A DNA stretch of 64,000 bases from Allobosea sp. (GTDB taxonomy: Bacteria; Pseudomonadota; Alphaproteobacteria; Rhizobiales; Beijerinckiaceae): positions 1 through 64,000 of the forward strand of contig JAAEQB010000058.1 in assembly GCA_024231975.1 (NCBI GenBank), read 5' to 3'. Shown in pieces: positions 32,354 to 44,518 of the stretch. Every line of letters starts with the position of its first letter. The first letter of the stretch is position 1. The notes beneath the pieces are model-generated. The model worked only from the letters and a program-made list of their open reading frames with translations. It was not told the origin of the DNA and ran no database searches. Position numbers and translations under genes: made by a program.

Positions 32354-32803
32354 TCACCACGCGCCTGTATTCGGCATGCTCAGCCAGGGCTCGGCCGGTG
32401 CCTTCGGATCGCCCTTCTGCAGGATCTCGATCGAGATGTTGTCGGGCGAGCGGACGAAGGCCATGTTGCCGTCGCGCGGCGGCCGGTTGATGGTGATGCC
32501 GGCCTTCATCAGCCTGTCGCAGGTCGCGTAGATGTCGTCGACCTCATAGGCGAGATGGCCGAAATTGCGCCCGCCGGTATAGACCTCCGGATCCCAGTTA
32601 TAGGTCAGCTCCAGCGTCGGGCGGCCGCGGCTGCCCTGCTCCTTGACGCTCGCGGCATCGTCTGGCGCTGCGAGGAAGACGAGAGTGAAGCGGCCTTTCT
32701 CGTTCTCGATCCGGCGGGTTTCGACCAGGCCGAACTTGGTCACGTAGAAATCGAGGGCGGCATCGAGGTCGGTGACGCGAACCATGGTGTGGAGATAGCG
32801 CAT
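32354..32803 (-). CDS. gloA: Lactoylglutathione lyase (glyoxalase I)
   Basis: The 149-residue metalloenzyme converts the methylglyoxal-glutathione adduct to lactoylglutathione. The fold has two beta-alpha-beta3 modules: HTMVRVTDLDAALDFYVTKF (metal His5 region), LELTYNWDPEVYTGGRNFGH (Glu and the Asn-x-Gly-His), and DNISIEILQKG (final Glu). NWDPEVYTGGRNFGHLAYEV is a strong GloA hallmark. The ATG at 32803 has GGGAGAC upstream. It is divergent from the CDF gene with 79 bp between. Confidence 0.93.
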   Translation of the reverse strand: MRYLHTMVRVTDLDAALDFYVTKFGLVETRRIENEKGRFTLVFLAAPDDAASVKEQGSRGRPTLELTYNWDPEVYTGGRNFGHLAYEVDDIYATCDRLMKAGITINRPPRDGNMAFVRSPDNISIEILQKGDPKAPAEPWLSMPNTGAW

Positions 32804-32882
32804 CGTTTGTCTCCCGGGGTTGATCTGGTTGATGGATCGGGCCAAACCGGCGCCATTCCAAGAGGGCTCGCGCGGACCTATC

Positions 32883-34340
32883 ATGAGCGAAACGCAGGAT
32901 CGCACGCCGAACCCGGCCGGCCCGGTGTCGCCCACCGAGGTCTCCCGGGTCAAGCAGAAGGCGGCGACGCTGTCGGTGATCGCCAGCATCGTGCTGACGC
33001 TCGCCAAGTTCGGCGCCGCGATCCTCTCCGGCTCGCTCGCCCTGATGACCGACGCATTGCAGGGGCTGATCGACATCGGCTCGACGATGTTCACCTGGTT
33101 CGCAGTGCGCGCCGCCGACAAGCCGGCCGATGACGAGCATCATTACGGCCATGGCAAGTTCGAGGCGCTGGCGGCGCTGCTGGAGACCGCGATCCTGTTC
33201 GGGCTTTCGGGCGCGATCCTGTGGGAGGCGGTCAACCGTTTGTGGAGCGGAACCGAGCCACATGTCGCGGTGACGCCGCTGGTCATCGGCGTGCTGCTGT
33301 TCTCGCTAATGGTCGATGCGACGCGCTGGCGCACGCTGACCATGGTCGCCAAGGAGACCCGCAGCGAGGCGCTTTCGGCCGAGGCGCTGCATTTCGCCAC
33401 CGATTTCGTCGGCACGGCGCTGGTCCTGCTCGGCCTGATCCTGACCCGAATGGGCGTGCCGATGGCCGACAGCGCGACGGCGCTGGCGCTGGCGCTCTTC
33501 ATGATCGCCACTGCCTTCAAGCTCGGGCGGCGCACGGTCAACACGCTGATCGATGCCGCGCCGAAGGGTGTCGCCGAGCGGCTGCGCGAGGCGGCGCAGG
33601 GCGTTGCTGGCGTCGTCAATGTCGAATGGCTGCGGCTGCGGCCCGCCGGCGGCGTCGTCCAGGGCGAGATCGGTATCCAGGTCTCGCGCACTTTGCCGCT
33701 CGACCGCGTCACCGCGATCAAGGACGAGTTGCAGCGGGCGCTGGTCGCGGTGGAGCCGGATGCGGCGCTGACCGTCACCGCCAACCCGGTCCAGGTCGAC
33801 GATGAGACCGCGCTGGAACGGGTGCTGCTGATCGCGCTGAAGATGAAGGTGCCGGTGCACCATGTCAGCGTCCATACCATTGGCGGGCGGCTCGCCGTCT
33901 CGCTCGACATGGAGGTCGATGCGCTGCTGCCGCTCGGCGAGGCCCATGAGATCGCGACGCGGCTGGAGAACGCCATCCGCGCCGAATTCGGTGGCGAGAC
34001 CGAGGTCGACACCCATATCGAGCCGATGGAGACCGGCCAGCCCTCCGGCCATAACGCGCCCTGGGAGGTGGTCGAGGCGATCGGCAAGGCGATTGCGCAG
34101 GAGGCGGCCGAGGCCGGCGGCCCGATCCGCGACATCCACAGCGTCCGCGTACGCGAGACCCGCAACGGCCTCGTGGTCAATTATCACTGCCGCGCCGATG
34201 CGGCGCTCGACGTCGCCGCCGTGCATCGCGCCGTCGACAAGATCGAGCGCAAGGTTCGCGAGGCGCGGCCGGATGTCTGCCGGCTGGTCAGCCATGCCGA
34301 GCCGGCGATCACGACCGACAAGCCCTACGCCCTGCCCTGA
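32883..34340 (+). CDS. Cation diffusion facilitator with three C-terminal domain copies
   Basis: The 485-residue protein has the six-helix CDF transporter core (residues about 20-210) with GLIDIGSTMFTWFAV, DDEHHYGHGKFEALAALLE and ALHFATDFVGT. Aligned to FieF/YiiP, three site-A ligands are kept (Asp49, His153, Asp157) but the Asp45 position is Gln (QGLID). After one normal CTD follow a second (HHVSVHTIGGRLAVSLDMEV ... EVDTHIEP) and a third (IRDIHSVRVRETRNGLVVNY ... SHAEP), where most CDFs have one. Metal specificity is therefore uncertain. The start at 32883 begins the family region. Confidence 0.9.
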   Translation: MSETQDRTPNPAGPVSPTEVSRVKQKAATLSVIASIVLTLAKFGAAILSGSLALMTDALQGLIDIGSTMFTWFAVRAADKPADDEHHYGHGKFEALAALLETAILFGLSGAILWEAVNRLWSGTEPHVAVTPLVIGVLLFSLMVDATRWRTLTMVAKETRSEALSAEALHFATDFVGTALVLLGLILTRMGVPMADSATALALALFMIATAFKLGRRTVNTLIDAAPKGVAERLREAAQGVAGVVNVEWLRLRPAGGVVQGEIGIQVSRTLPLDRVTAIKDELQRALVAVEPDAALTVTANPVQVDDETALERVLLIALKMKVPVHHVSVHTIGGRLAVSLDMEVDALLPLGEAHEIATRLENAIRAEFGGETEVDTHIEPMETGQPSGHNAPWEVVEAIGKAIAQEAAEAGGPIRDIHSVRVRETRNGLVVNYHCRADAALDVAAVHRAVDKIERKVREARPDVCRLVSHAEPAITTDKPYALP

Positions 34341-34355
34341 CGGCTTTCGCCGTCA
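34338..34355 (+). terminator. Hairpin overlapping the CDF stop codon
   Basis: TGACGGC-tttc-GCCGTCA is a perfect 7-bp stem whose first bases are the CDF stop codon. It lies in the 60-bp gap before pepN. Only TCATCTCC follows, so it may be a weak terminator. Confidence 0.45.
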
Positions 34356-34400
34356 TCTCCGGCTCCATAGATAAGAGCGACTGAAGGAAGCGAGCCTGCC

Positions 34401-37040
34401 ATGCGCGCCGAAGACGCCCCGCTGATCCGCCTCGAGGATTATCGCCCCTCCGACTGGCTGATCGACACCGTCGATCTCGACATCGTCCTCGATCCCAAGC
34501 GGACCAAGGTCCGCTCGCAGCTGCAATTGCGGCCCAACCCGGCCGGCCATGCCGGTGCGCCGCTGATGCTCGACGGCGACGAGCTGACACCGGATGCCAT
34601 CCTGCTCGACGACGTCCCGCTCGATCCTTCCCTGTACTCGCTCTCGCCACAGGGGCTGACGATCCAGGCGCCGCCGGCGCGAGCCTTCTCGCTGCGGATC
34701 GAGACGACCCTCGACCCCGGCGCCAACACAAAACTGATGGGGCTCTACCGCTCCAGCGGTGTCTACTGCACGCAATGCGAAGCCGACGGCTTCCGCCGCA
34801 TCACCTACTTCCTCGATCGCCCCGACGTGATGAGCGTCTACACCGTCCGCCTCGAAGCCGAGAAGGCGCAGGCTCCGGTGTTGCTCTCCAACGGCAATCT
34901 CGTCGCGGCGGCCGAGCTGCCCGGCGGCGAGCGCCATTTTGCCGTCTGGCACGACCCGCATCCCAAGCCGGCCTATCTGTTCGCGCTGGTCGGCGGCAAG
35001 CTCGACCATGTCCGGCAGGACTATGTCACCGCCGATGGCCGCAAGGTCGAGCTCGCCGTCTATGTCGAGCCGGGCAAGGCCGGGCGCGCCGGCTGGGCGC
35101 TGGACAGCCTCGTGCGCTGCATGCGCTGGGATGAGCGCGTCTTCGGCCGCAACTACGATCTCGACGTGTTCAATGTCGTCGCCGTGTCCGATTTCAACAT
35201 GGGGGCGATGGAGAACAAGGGCCTCAACATCTTCAACGACAAATATGTGCTGGCAGACCCGCTGACGGCGAGCGACGGCGACTATGCCTCGATCGAGGCG
35301 ATCATCGCGCATGAGTACTTCCACAACTGGACCGGGAACCGCATCACCTGCCGCGACTGGTTCCAGCTCTGCCTGAAGGAAGGCCTCACCGTCTTCCGCG
35401 ACCAGGAATTCTCCTCCGACGAGCGCTCGCGCCCGGTGAAGCGCATCGCCGATGTGCGCACTCTGCGCTCGACCCAGTTCTCAGAAGATGCCGGTCCCCT
35501 CGCCCATCCGGTCAGGCCACGCGCCTACAAGGAGATCAACAACTTCTACACGCCGACGGTCTATGAGAAGGGTGCGGAACTGATCCGCATGCTCAAGGTG
35601 CTGATCGGCGAGGATGCCTTCGCCCGCGGCATGGACCTCTATTTCGAGCGCTGCGACGGCACGGCCGCGACGATCGAGGAGTTCCTCGACTGCTTCGTCG
35701 AGGCCTCCGGCCAGGACCTTGCACATTTCGCCGGGTGGTACGAGCAGGCGGGCACGCCGACTGTCGTCGCTTCCGGAAAATACGATGCGCAGGCGAAGAG
35801 CTATACGCTGCAGCTGGCGCAATCGACGCCGGCGACTCCCGGCCAGCCCGAGAAGAAGTCGGTGGTCATCCCCGTCGCGCTCGGCCTCGTCGGCCAGGGC
35901 GGCGACTTGCCGCTCACCAGCATTTCGCCGGCGCTGAAGGCCGGCAGCGTGGTCGTGCTCGACCAGCCTTCGCTGTCCGTGACCTTCACCGACCTGCCGG
36001 AAGCGCCGACGCCATCGCTGCTGCGCGGCTTCTCCGCCCCGGTCCGGCTCGAACTCGACCTTGCCGACAGCGAGCTGTTGCGGCTGTTCAGCGCCGACAG
36101 CGATTCCTTCAATCGCTGGCAGGCGCTGCAGACGGTGGCGACGCGGGCGCTGGTGCGCGCCGGCAAAGGCGACCAGTCTACGCTGGATGCGACCGCGACG
36201 GCGCTCGCCGAAGCCTTCTCGGGCTTCCTCGCCGGCCCGGCCCTGGCCGATCCTGCCTTCGCCGCGCAGGTGCTGCGCCTGCCCGCGCCCGCGGACATCG
36301 CCCGCGAGATCGGACGCGACGTCGATCCGGATACCGTCTACGGCGCCCATCGCCGGCTCTCGGCCGCGATCGGCACCGCGCTCGCCGGGCGGCTCGCCAG
36401 CTTGCGCGACAGCCTCGTCGAGCGTGGGCCCTATTCGCCCGCGGCGGCGCCGGCCGGACGGCGGGCGCTGCGTAACGAAGCGCTCGGCCTGATTGCGCTC
36501 GGCGCCCCGGCCGAAGGCGCGCGGCTTTCGCTGGCGCAGTTCAGTGAAGCGGACAACCTGACCGACCGCCTCGCGGCGCTGGCGGCGATGACGCTGATCC
36601 CGGGTGGCGAGCGCGAGGATCTGATCAAGCGCTTCGGTGAGCTCTATGCCCGCGAGCCGCTGGTGCTCGACAAATGGCTGATGGCGCAGGCGTTGATCGC
36701 GGAAGACGGCACGCTCTCCCGGGTGAAGGGGCTGATGAACCACTCCGCCTTCTCGCTCGGCAATCCCAACCGGGTGCGCGGGCTGATCGGCGGCTTCGCA
36801 GCAAACCTGACCCAGTTCAACCGGGCCGATGGTGAGGGTTATGCCTTCGTCGCCGACATCGTCATCGCACTCGACCGGACCAACCCGCAGGTCGCCTCGC
36901 GCCTGCTCGGCTCGTTCAAGAGCTGGCGCATGCTGGAGGCGGGCCGCCGGGCCAAGGCCGAGGCGGCGCTGCGCATGGTCGGGGCGACGCCGAACCTGTC
37001 GCGCGACGTCGCCGATATCGCCGCGCGCTCGCTGGGTTGA
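34401..37040 (+). CDS. pepN: Aminopeptidase N (M1 family)
   Basis: The 879-residue zinc metallopeptidase removes N-terminal residues from peptides in the cytosol. The substrate motif GAMEN is at about residue 269, the zinc motif HEYFHNW at about 303 and the third ligand Glu some 18-19 residues later in LKEGLTVFRDQEFSSD. The N-terminal beta domain, catalytic domain, short Ig-like domain and the long C-terminal helical domain (from about 560) give the usual Gram-negative PepN length. AAGGAAGCGAGCC precedes the ATG. Confidence 0.97.
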   Translation: MRAEDAPLIRLEDYRPSDWLIDTVDLDIVLDPKRTKVRSQLQLRPNPAGHAGAPLMLDGDELTPDAILLDDVPLDPSLYSLSPQGLTIQAPPARAFSLRIETTLDPGANTKLMGLYRSSGVYCTQCEADGFRRITYFLDRPDVMSVYTVRLEAEKAQAPVLLSNGNLVAAAELPGGERHFAVWHDPHPKPAYLFALVGGKLDHVRQDYVTADGRKVELAVYVEPGKAGRAGWALDSLVRCMRWDERVFGRNYDLDVFNVVAVSDFNMGAMENKGLNIFNDKYVLADPLTASDGDYASIEAIIAHEYFHNWTGNRITCRDWFQLCLKEGLTVFRDQEFSSDERSRPVKRIADVRTLRSTQFSEDAGPLAHPVRPRAYKEINNFYTPTVYEKGAELIRMLKVLIGEDAFARGMDLYFERCDGTAATIEEFLDCFVEASGQDLAHFAGWYEQAGTPTVVASGKYDAQAKSYTLQLAQSTPATPGQPEKKSVVIPVALGLVGQGGDLPLTSISPALKAGSVVVLDQPSLSVTFTDLPEAPTPSLLRGFSAPVRLELDLADSELLRLFSADSDSFNRWQALQTVATRALVRAGKGDQSTLDATATALAEAFSGFLAGPALADPAFAAQVLRLPAPADIAREIGRDVDPDTVYGAHRRLSAAIGTALAGRLASLRDSLVERGPYSPAAAPAGRRALRNEALGLIALGAPAEGARLSLAQFSEADNLTDRLAALAAMTLIPGGEREDLIKRFGELYAREPLVLDKWLMAQALIAEDGTLSRVKGLMNHSAFSLGNPNRVRGLIGGFAANLTQFNRADGEGYAFVADIVIALDRTNPQVASRLLGSFKSWRMLEAGRRAKAEAALRMVGATPNLSRDVADIAARSLG

Positions 37041-37096
37041 ACGCACGCCTTCAGAAGGCTTCTGCGCCTCCTTTCGGGGCCGCTACGCCCTCGCCA

Positions 37097-37255
37097 GAAT
37101 CGCGCGTTAACCGGCTGCGTCGGCAAAGGTTAACGAAGTCCTGCGCGCGCAGGATTCAACCGATTCACCACTACAACCAACGCGCGCAAAACAGCTCCAG
37201 GGACGTAGTTTCCGCTAGACAAAGCGAGTCCTGCGGATTCAACTGACTGTGATTC
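37097..37255. promoter_or_regulatory. Cluster of six GANTC sites in the leader of the PAS histidine kinase gene
   Basis: GANTC, the CcrM methylation site of alphaproteobacteria, occurs at 37097, 37153, 37162, 37226, 37236 and 37251, six times in 159 bp, whereas about one per 330 bp is expected at this base composition. Two GTTAAC sites (37106-37111, 37129-37134) contain CtrA-like TTAAC half-sites, and AGTCCTGCG...GGATTCAAC occurs twice (37137-37160; 37227-37243). Methylation-dependent, cell-cycle control of the kinase gene is plausible. Confidence 0.5.
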
Positions 37256-37315
37256 GGGGATGCGGCACGTCTCTCGATCTTACTGTCGGTACATCGCTTC
37301 CGAAGGGGGACGGGC

Positions 37316-39616
<2,301 letters not shown>

Positions 39617-39785
39617 ACCGGCAGCCGGCGCTGCAGCCGCCATCAGGAAGGCACAAAACGCAGTGATCTCCTTAGGCGCCGCTTAACCGCGCCCTTTGAC
39701 GAAGCTTAAACCGCCCTGCGGCAAGCCTCGATATGCGACGCTCATAACGGTGGCCAGCCGGAGCGTCCCCTCGAGTTCTGGATTG

Positions 39786-41504
39786 ATGCAGGCCCAGTAC
39801 GACGGCGACCAACAGCAAAGCTATCGAAACGCCGGCAGGGTGCTCGGACGCTCGGCGCTCGTCACGATCGCCTTCCTGTCCGTGATGATCGCGCTTGTCA
39901 TCTCGGGATTCGTCTACATCAGCCACCAGGAAGCGAAGGTGGAGGAGGTGCGCCAGACCACCCGAACCTTACGTGTGGCGCGCCAGGCCGTGATGGAAAC
40001 CGGTGCGGCAGTCGCCGATCTGATGATCCGGCACGACAGCGAACCCAACCTGCTGAAATATGCGCAAACACTCAGCCGGTTGAACACCTTCGCCGATGAC
40101 AGCTTCCCGGAGACCGCCTTGCGCGGCAGCGATGAAGTACCGACCCCCGCGATCCTCACCGCGCTCAAGGCCGGCTGGGCCGATGTCGTCTCCGCGATCG
40201 CCGCGAAACAACCCGAGATCGCGCAGTCGCTCTATGGCGCTCGCGGGATCGAGCGCAACACCACCATCCTGACCCGGGCGATCCTTGCGGACCTGACCCG
40301 GAGAGAAGCCCTCGAAGCCTCCTTCAACCGCAACATCGAGCGTGCGACGAGCGTCGTACTCGGGCTTCAGGTTCTAACCGGCGCATTCTGCATCCTGGCC
40401 TTTGTCGGCGCCTCGCGCAGCAGCGCGCGCGATGCCAGGGCACGCGATCTGGCCGTCGCCAATGCCAACGCATCGCGCGAGCAGGTTTCACGCCTGTTCG
40501 GCATGACCGAGATGCTGCAGAGCGCGCTCGATCACAGCGATGCCAATGCCGTCCTGCGCGCGACCGCTGCCGAGCTCATCCCCGATCTCGGCGGCGCGCT
40601 CTACGTCTTCAACAACTCCCGCGACCGGCTGGCCCTTTCGACGACATGGGGACGGGAGGATCTCGAAGCACTGCCCGACGCGATCGGGCTCCAGCAATGC
40701 TGGGCCCTGAAGCGCGGCAAGCCGCACACGAACCGTCCCGGCTCGCACCATCTCTGCTGCGAGCATCACATCGTCGGCGATCACGTCCTTGAAATCCCGA
40801 TGATTGCCCGCGGCGAAATCCTCGGCCTGCTGCAGCTCTATTGCAGCGGCGCCGCGGCAGGCCCGAGGCTCGAGGCCGCGGCCAGCGTCGGCGCCGCGCT
40901 CGCCGATGCGATGTCGCTTGCACTCTCGAACATCGCCCTGCGCGACAAGCTGCGCAGCCAGGCCCTGCGCGATCCGCTGACCGGCCTCTACAATCGCCGC
41001 TACATGGAAGACGCGCTGGAACGGGTGGTGCGCCTGGCCGAGCGCGAGCGGACCGAGGTCTCGGTGATCATGATCGACCTCGACCACTTCAAGCGCCTGA
41101 ACGACCAGTATGGCCACGCCAAGGGCGACGCCGTACTGCGCGATTCCGCGGCGGCGATCATCAACCAGCTGCGCGAGACCGACATCGCCTGCCGCTATGG
41201 CGGCGAGGAACTGATCGTCGTGCTGCCCAATTGCGGGCTCGACATGGCGGCGGCAAAGGCCGAGCGCATCCGGGCCAGCATCGAGGCGCTGTCGGAACCG
41301 ACCGGAGCGCAGGTCTCGGCCTCGCTCGGCGTCGCCTGCGTCCCAACGACCTCGACCTCCGGCCGCGACCTGCTGGCCAATTCCGATGCAGCACTCTATC
41401 GCGCCAAGCAGGAAGGCCGGAACCGGGTCGTGCGCGCGCCATCGCAAAAGAAGGGCGCACGAGCCGAACAAAGCGGCGCAGCCAGCTCCCTGGCGGCGGA
41501 ATAG
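39786..41504 (+). CDS. Membrane GAF-GGDEF diguanylate cyclase
   Basis: The 572-residue protein has a membrane helix (about 22-42), a periplasmic CHASE3-like helical domain, a second membrane helix (about 190-212), a GAF domain (about 245-395; CWALKRGKPHTN, CCEHHIVG) and a GGDEF domain. The active site reads YGGEEL, and RETD five residues upstream is a complete inhibitory I-site, so c-di-GMP synthesis with product feedback is expected. No EAL domain follows. I prefer the ATG at 39786; an ORF start at 39696 is possible. It follows the histidine kinase on the same strand. Confidence 0.9.
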   Translation: MQAQYDGDQQQSYRNAGRVLGRSALVTIAFLSVMIALVISGFVYISHQEAKVEEVRQTTRTLRVARQAVMETGAAVADLMIRHDSEPNLLKYAQTLSRLNTFADDSFPETALRGSDEVPTPAILTALKAGWADVVSAIAAKQPEIAQSLYGARGIERNTTILTRAILADLTRREALEASFNRNIERATSVVLGLQVLTGAFCILAFVGASRSSARDARARDLAVANANASREQVSRLFGMTEMLQSALDHSDANAVLRATAAELIPDLGGALYVFNNSRDRLALSTTWGREDLEALPDAIGLQQCWALKRGKPHTNRPGSHHLCCEHHIVGDHVLEIPMIARGEILGLLQLYCSGAAAGPRLEAAASVGAALADAMSLALSNIALRDKLRSQALRDPLTGLYNRRYMEDALERVVRLAERERTEVSVIMIDLDHFKRLNDQYGHAKGDAVLRDSAAAIINQLRETDIACRYGGEELIVVLPNCGLDMAAAKAERIRASIEALSEPTGAQVSASLGVACVPTTSTSGRDLLANSDAALYRAKQEGRNRVVRAPSQKKGARAEQSGAASSLAAE

Positions 41505-41517
41505 AGCGCAACGCCGG

Positions 41518-44475
41518 TTAGGACGGCGCCCGCCCCGTTCCCAGAATGCGCCGGAAGATCGCCCGCACGGCGCTGCGGGTCTCGTCGAGCTCGGCCTTCA
41601 ACACCTTCGCATCCGGCAGGCCGACCGCCGTCGCGATCCGGCTCAGGACACGCGCCGGCACCGCCTTGGGATCGAAATCCTCCTCCACCGCGAAGCGCTG
41701 CCAGAGCTGGACGTCGCCGATGAAGCGGGCCGCATTCGCGAGCCGCTCGGCATCCTCATCCGCGATCACCCCGGTATCTCGCGCCGCCGCGAACACGCCG
41801 GCCGTCGTGCGAGCGAGAAGTTGCGGGTGGTCGTGGCCATGAGCGAGCACGAGGTACTGCGCCAGGAAATCGAGATCGGTCAGCCCGCCGGCAGCGAGCT
41901 TCAGATCCCAGGCATTGCCCTCGCCTTTCTCCTTGGCGATCAGCGCCCGCATCTCGGCGACGGCGGCAGCGACCTTGGCCGGCTCGCGCTTGCGCAGCAG
42001 GATCTCGCGGATCGCGGCCTCGACCTTCTCCCTCAAGGGGGCATCGCCGGCAACGACGCGGGCGCGGGTCAGCGCCATCTCCTCCCAGATCTCGGCCTCG
42101 CCCTGGTGATAGGCGGTGAAGCCGCCGAATTGCGTCGCCGCCGGGCTCTTGTTGCCGGCCGGCCGCAAACGCATGTCGACCTGGTAGAGCGTGCCGCGCC
42201 GGGTCGGCACTGTCAGCGCTGCGACCAGCCGCTGGGTGAAGCGAACATGCCAGGTCACCGGATCGAGCGGACGCCCACCATCGCTGGCCTCGGCCTCCTC
42301 CGGCCGCTCGTAGAGCAGCATCAGGTCGAGATCGGACGATGGCGTGAGCTCGCCTGCCCCTAACCGGCCCATGCCAAGAACGACCGCTTCCGCCCCGTCC
42401 ACGAGGCCGTGGTCGGCGGCGAAGGCGGCGCGCGTATCCTCGAAGGCGACGCGGATGCTGGCCGCGGCCGCGGCGGCATAGCCCTGCGCCGCCTGCTCGG
42501 CATTGATCACGCCGGAAAGCAGCCGGGCCCCGACCAGGAAATTCTCCTGCCTTGCGGCGTCGCGCAGGCGATCGAGCCCGTCCTCGACGCTGGGCGGCGG
42601 CGTGCCGACCACGGCGCGCACGCGCTGCGCCACCCGCTCGGCATCGTGGCGCGGGGCGCTGAAGGCGGGATCGATCACCGCATCGAGCACATGCGGATAA
42701 AGCGCAGCGACCTTGGCGAGACGTGGGGCGCTGCCGAGGATCTCGGCGAAGAGCTGCAACAGGGCGTCGTGCGAGCGCAGCAGGGTCAAAAGCTCGACCG
42801 CCGCCGGCATGCGCACAAAGGCGTTGTCGAGATGGGCGAGCGCGCCGTCGGGATCGGTGGTGCGCCCGAGCGCGACCAGCAGAGCCGGCGTCAGCTCGGT
42901 CAGCACCTCGCGGGCGCGAGCGCTGGTCACGGCAGCGCGGCGGCCGAAATGCCAGCCGCGCACCGTCTCGGCTGCGGTCGCCGGCTGGCGGAAGCCGAGC
43001 TTGCCCAGCGTCGCCAGCGTCTCGGGATCGTTCTCGGTGCCGGTGAAAGAGAGCGAGCCGGCCTCGCTGGCGAGGCTGGGAGCGTCTTCGAACAGCAGGG
43101 CATAATGGCCCTCGACGCGTCTGGCATGCGCCTCCAGATCCTTGCCGAAGGCTTTGGCCGAAGGGTAGCCGCAGAAGCGGGCGAAGGCGTCGAGATCGGC
43201 GGCATCGGTGGGCAGGGTCTGCGTCTGCTCGTCATGGCGCATCTGCAGCCGGTGCTCGATGGTGCGCAGCCAGCAATAGGATTCCGTCAGCTCGTCGCGC
43301 GCCTGCGGGCTGATCCAGTTCTCCTTCGTCAGCTCACCCAGCATCTCGAGCGTGCGCGGCCCGCGCAGCGCCGGGCGCCGGCCGCCGAAGACGAGCTGCT
43401 GGGTCTGGACGAAGAACTCGATCTCGCGGATGCCACCGCGGCCGAGCTTGACGTTGTGGCCCGGCAGGCTGAGCGTCTCGAAGCCCTTCACCGACTGGAT
43501 CTGGCGCTTCATCGCATGGATGTCGGCGATGGCGGCGAAGTCGAAATATTTGCGCCAGATGAAGGGGGCGAGATCGGCGATGAAGCGGCGGCCAAGCTCG
43601 ATGTCGCCGGCGACGGGCCGCGCCTTGATCATCGCGGCGCGTTCCCAGTTCTGGCCGACCGTCTCGTAATAGGAATAGGCGGTCGGCAGAGCGACGGCGA
43701 CATGGGTCGAGCCGGGATCCGGCCGCAGGCGCAGATCGACGCGGAAGACATAGCCGTCCGGCGTGCGCTCCTGGATGATGCGGGCGATCTGCTGGGTGAG
43801 CTTGACGAAGAAGCTGGTGGGTTCGCCGACACCGGCGGCCTCGGCCATCTCCGGATCGAAGAAGACGACGATGTCGATGTCGGAGGAATAATTCAGCTCG
43901 CCGGCGCCATGCTTGCCGAGCGCCAGCACGACAAGGCCGGAGCCCTTGCCGGGCTCATCAGCGTCGGGCAGCTCGATCCGCCCGAGGCCGGCGGCCTGAT
44001 GCAGCGCGTGCTCGCTGGCGAGCTTTACTGCCATGTCGGCGGTGGCGCTGAGTGCTGCGGTGACCGTCTCGACCGGCCAGACGCCGCCCATGTCGGCGAG
44101 CGCGATCAGGAGCGCCATCGCCTGCCGGAAGCGACGCAGCTCGCGCATCAAGTCGGCGGTTGCCGTTTCCGGCGTAGCGAAGGCGGCGATCACGGCCAGC
44201 AGCGCGTCGCGGCGCTCGCCCGGGTCGGTGGTCAATGAGGCGAGCAGCCCCTCCGGATCGCGCCGCATGATCTGGGTGAGGAAGGGCGAATGCGCCAGGA
44301 TGCCGGCGACCAAGGCGGCCGATGCCTCATGGCCTTTCAGGTGGGAGATGAGCCGCTCGCCGGCCTCGGCATCGAACAGGCGCTCGATCAGCTCCTCGCG
44401 CCAGAGCGTCTCGACCTTGCCGCGGGCCGGCAGGACAGGCGCCGCCTTCAGGCATTCGCATAAGGGCTCGCCCAC
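41518..44475 (-). CDS. glnE: Bifunctional glutamine synthetase adenylyltransferase/deadenylase
   Basis: The 985-residue enzyme attaches AMP to, or removes it from, glutamine synthetase in response to PII. It has two nucleotidyltransferase domains with their catalytic patterns GAGELNYSSDIDIVVFFD (about residue 195) and GAGELTPSSDLDLMLLYE (about 713), each followed by a GlnD-PII-binding helical segment (deadenylase half first, adenylyltransferase half last). The length is normal for GlnE. It converges on the diguanylate cyclase with only 13 bp between, and follows a histidine kinase, an arrangement seen in rhizobia. Confidence 0.97.
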   Translation of the reverse strand: MGEPLCECLKAAPVLPARGKVETLWREELIERLFDAEAGERLISHLKGHEASAALVAGILAHSPFLTQIMRRDPEGLLASLTTDPGERRDALLAVIAAFATPETATADLMRELRRFRQAMALLIALADMGGVWPVETVTAALSATADMAVKLASEHALHQAAGLGRIELPDADEPGKGSGLVVLALGKHGAGELNYSSDIDIVVFFDPEMAEAAGVGEPTSFFVKLTQQIARIIQERTPDGYVFRVDLRLRPDPGSTHVAVALPTAYSYYETVGQNWERAAMIKARPVAGDIELGRRFIADLAPFIWRKYFDFAAIADIHAMKRQIQSVKGFETLSLPGHNVKLGRGGIREIEFFVQTQQLVFGGRRPALRGPRTLEMLGELTKENWISPQARDELTESYCWLRTIEHRLQMRHDEQTQTLPTDAADLDAFARFCGYPSAKAFGKDLEAHARRVEGHYALLFEDAPSLASEAGSLSFTGTENDPETLATLGKLGFRQPATAAETVRGWHFGRRAAVTSARAREVLTELTPALLVALGRTTDPDGALAHLDNAFVRMPAAVELLTLLRSHDALLQLFAEILGSAPRLAKVAALYPHVLDAVIDPAFSAPRHDAERVAQRVRAVVGTPPPSVEDGLDRLRDAARQENFLVGARLLSGVINAEQAAQGYAAAAAASIRVAFEDTRAAFAADHGLVDGAEAVVLGMGRLGAGELTPSSDLDLMLLYERPEEAEASDGGRPLDPVTWHVRFTQRLVAALTVPTRRGTLYQVDMRLRPAGNKSPAATQFGGFTAYHQGEAEIWEEMALTRARVVAGDAPLREKVEAAIREILLRKREPAKVAAAVAEMRALIAKEKGEGNAWDLKLAAGGLTDLDFLAQYLVLAHGHDHPQLLARTTAGVFAAARDTGVIADEDAERLANAARFIGDVQLWQRFAVEEDFDPKAVPARVLSRIATAVGLPDAKVLKAELDETRSAVRAIFRRILGTGRAPS

Positions 44476-44518
44476 ACTGACCTCCGCGACGATCGGCTGA
44501 GCGAGCCTTAGCCCGTCA

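Noticed and set aside
39670..39715. Possible CtrA sites upstream of the GGDEF gene (TTAA boxes)
   Set aside because: Spacing between the TTAA boxes is not the 7 bp of the CtrA consensus and no GANTC cluster accompanies them.
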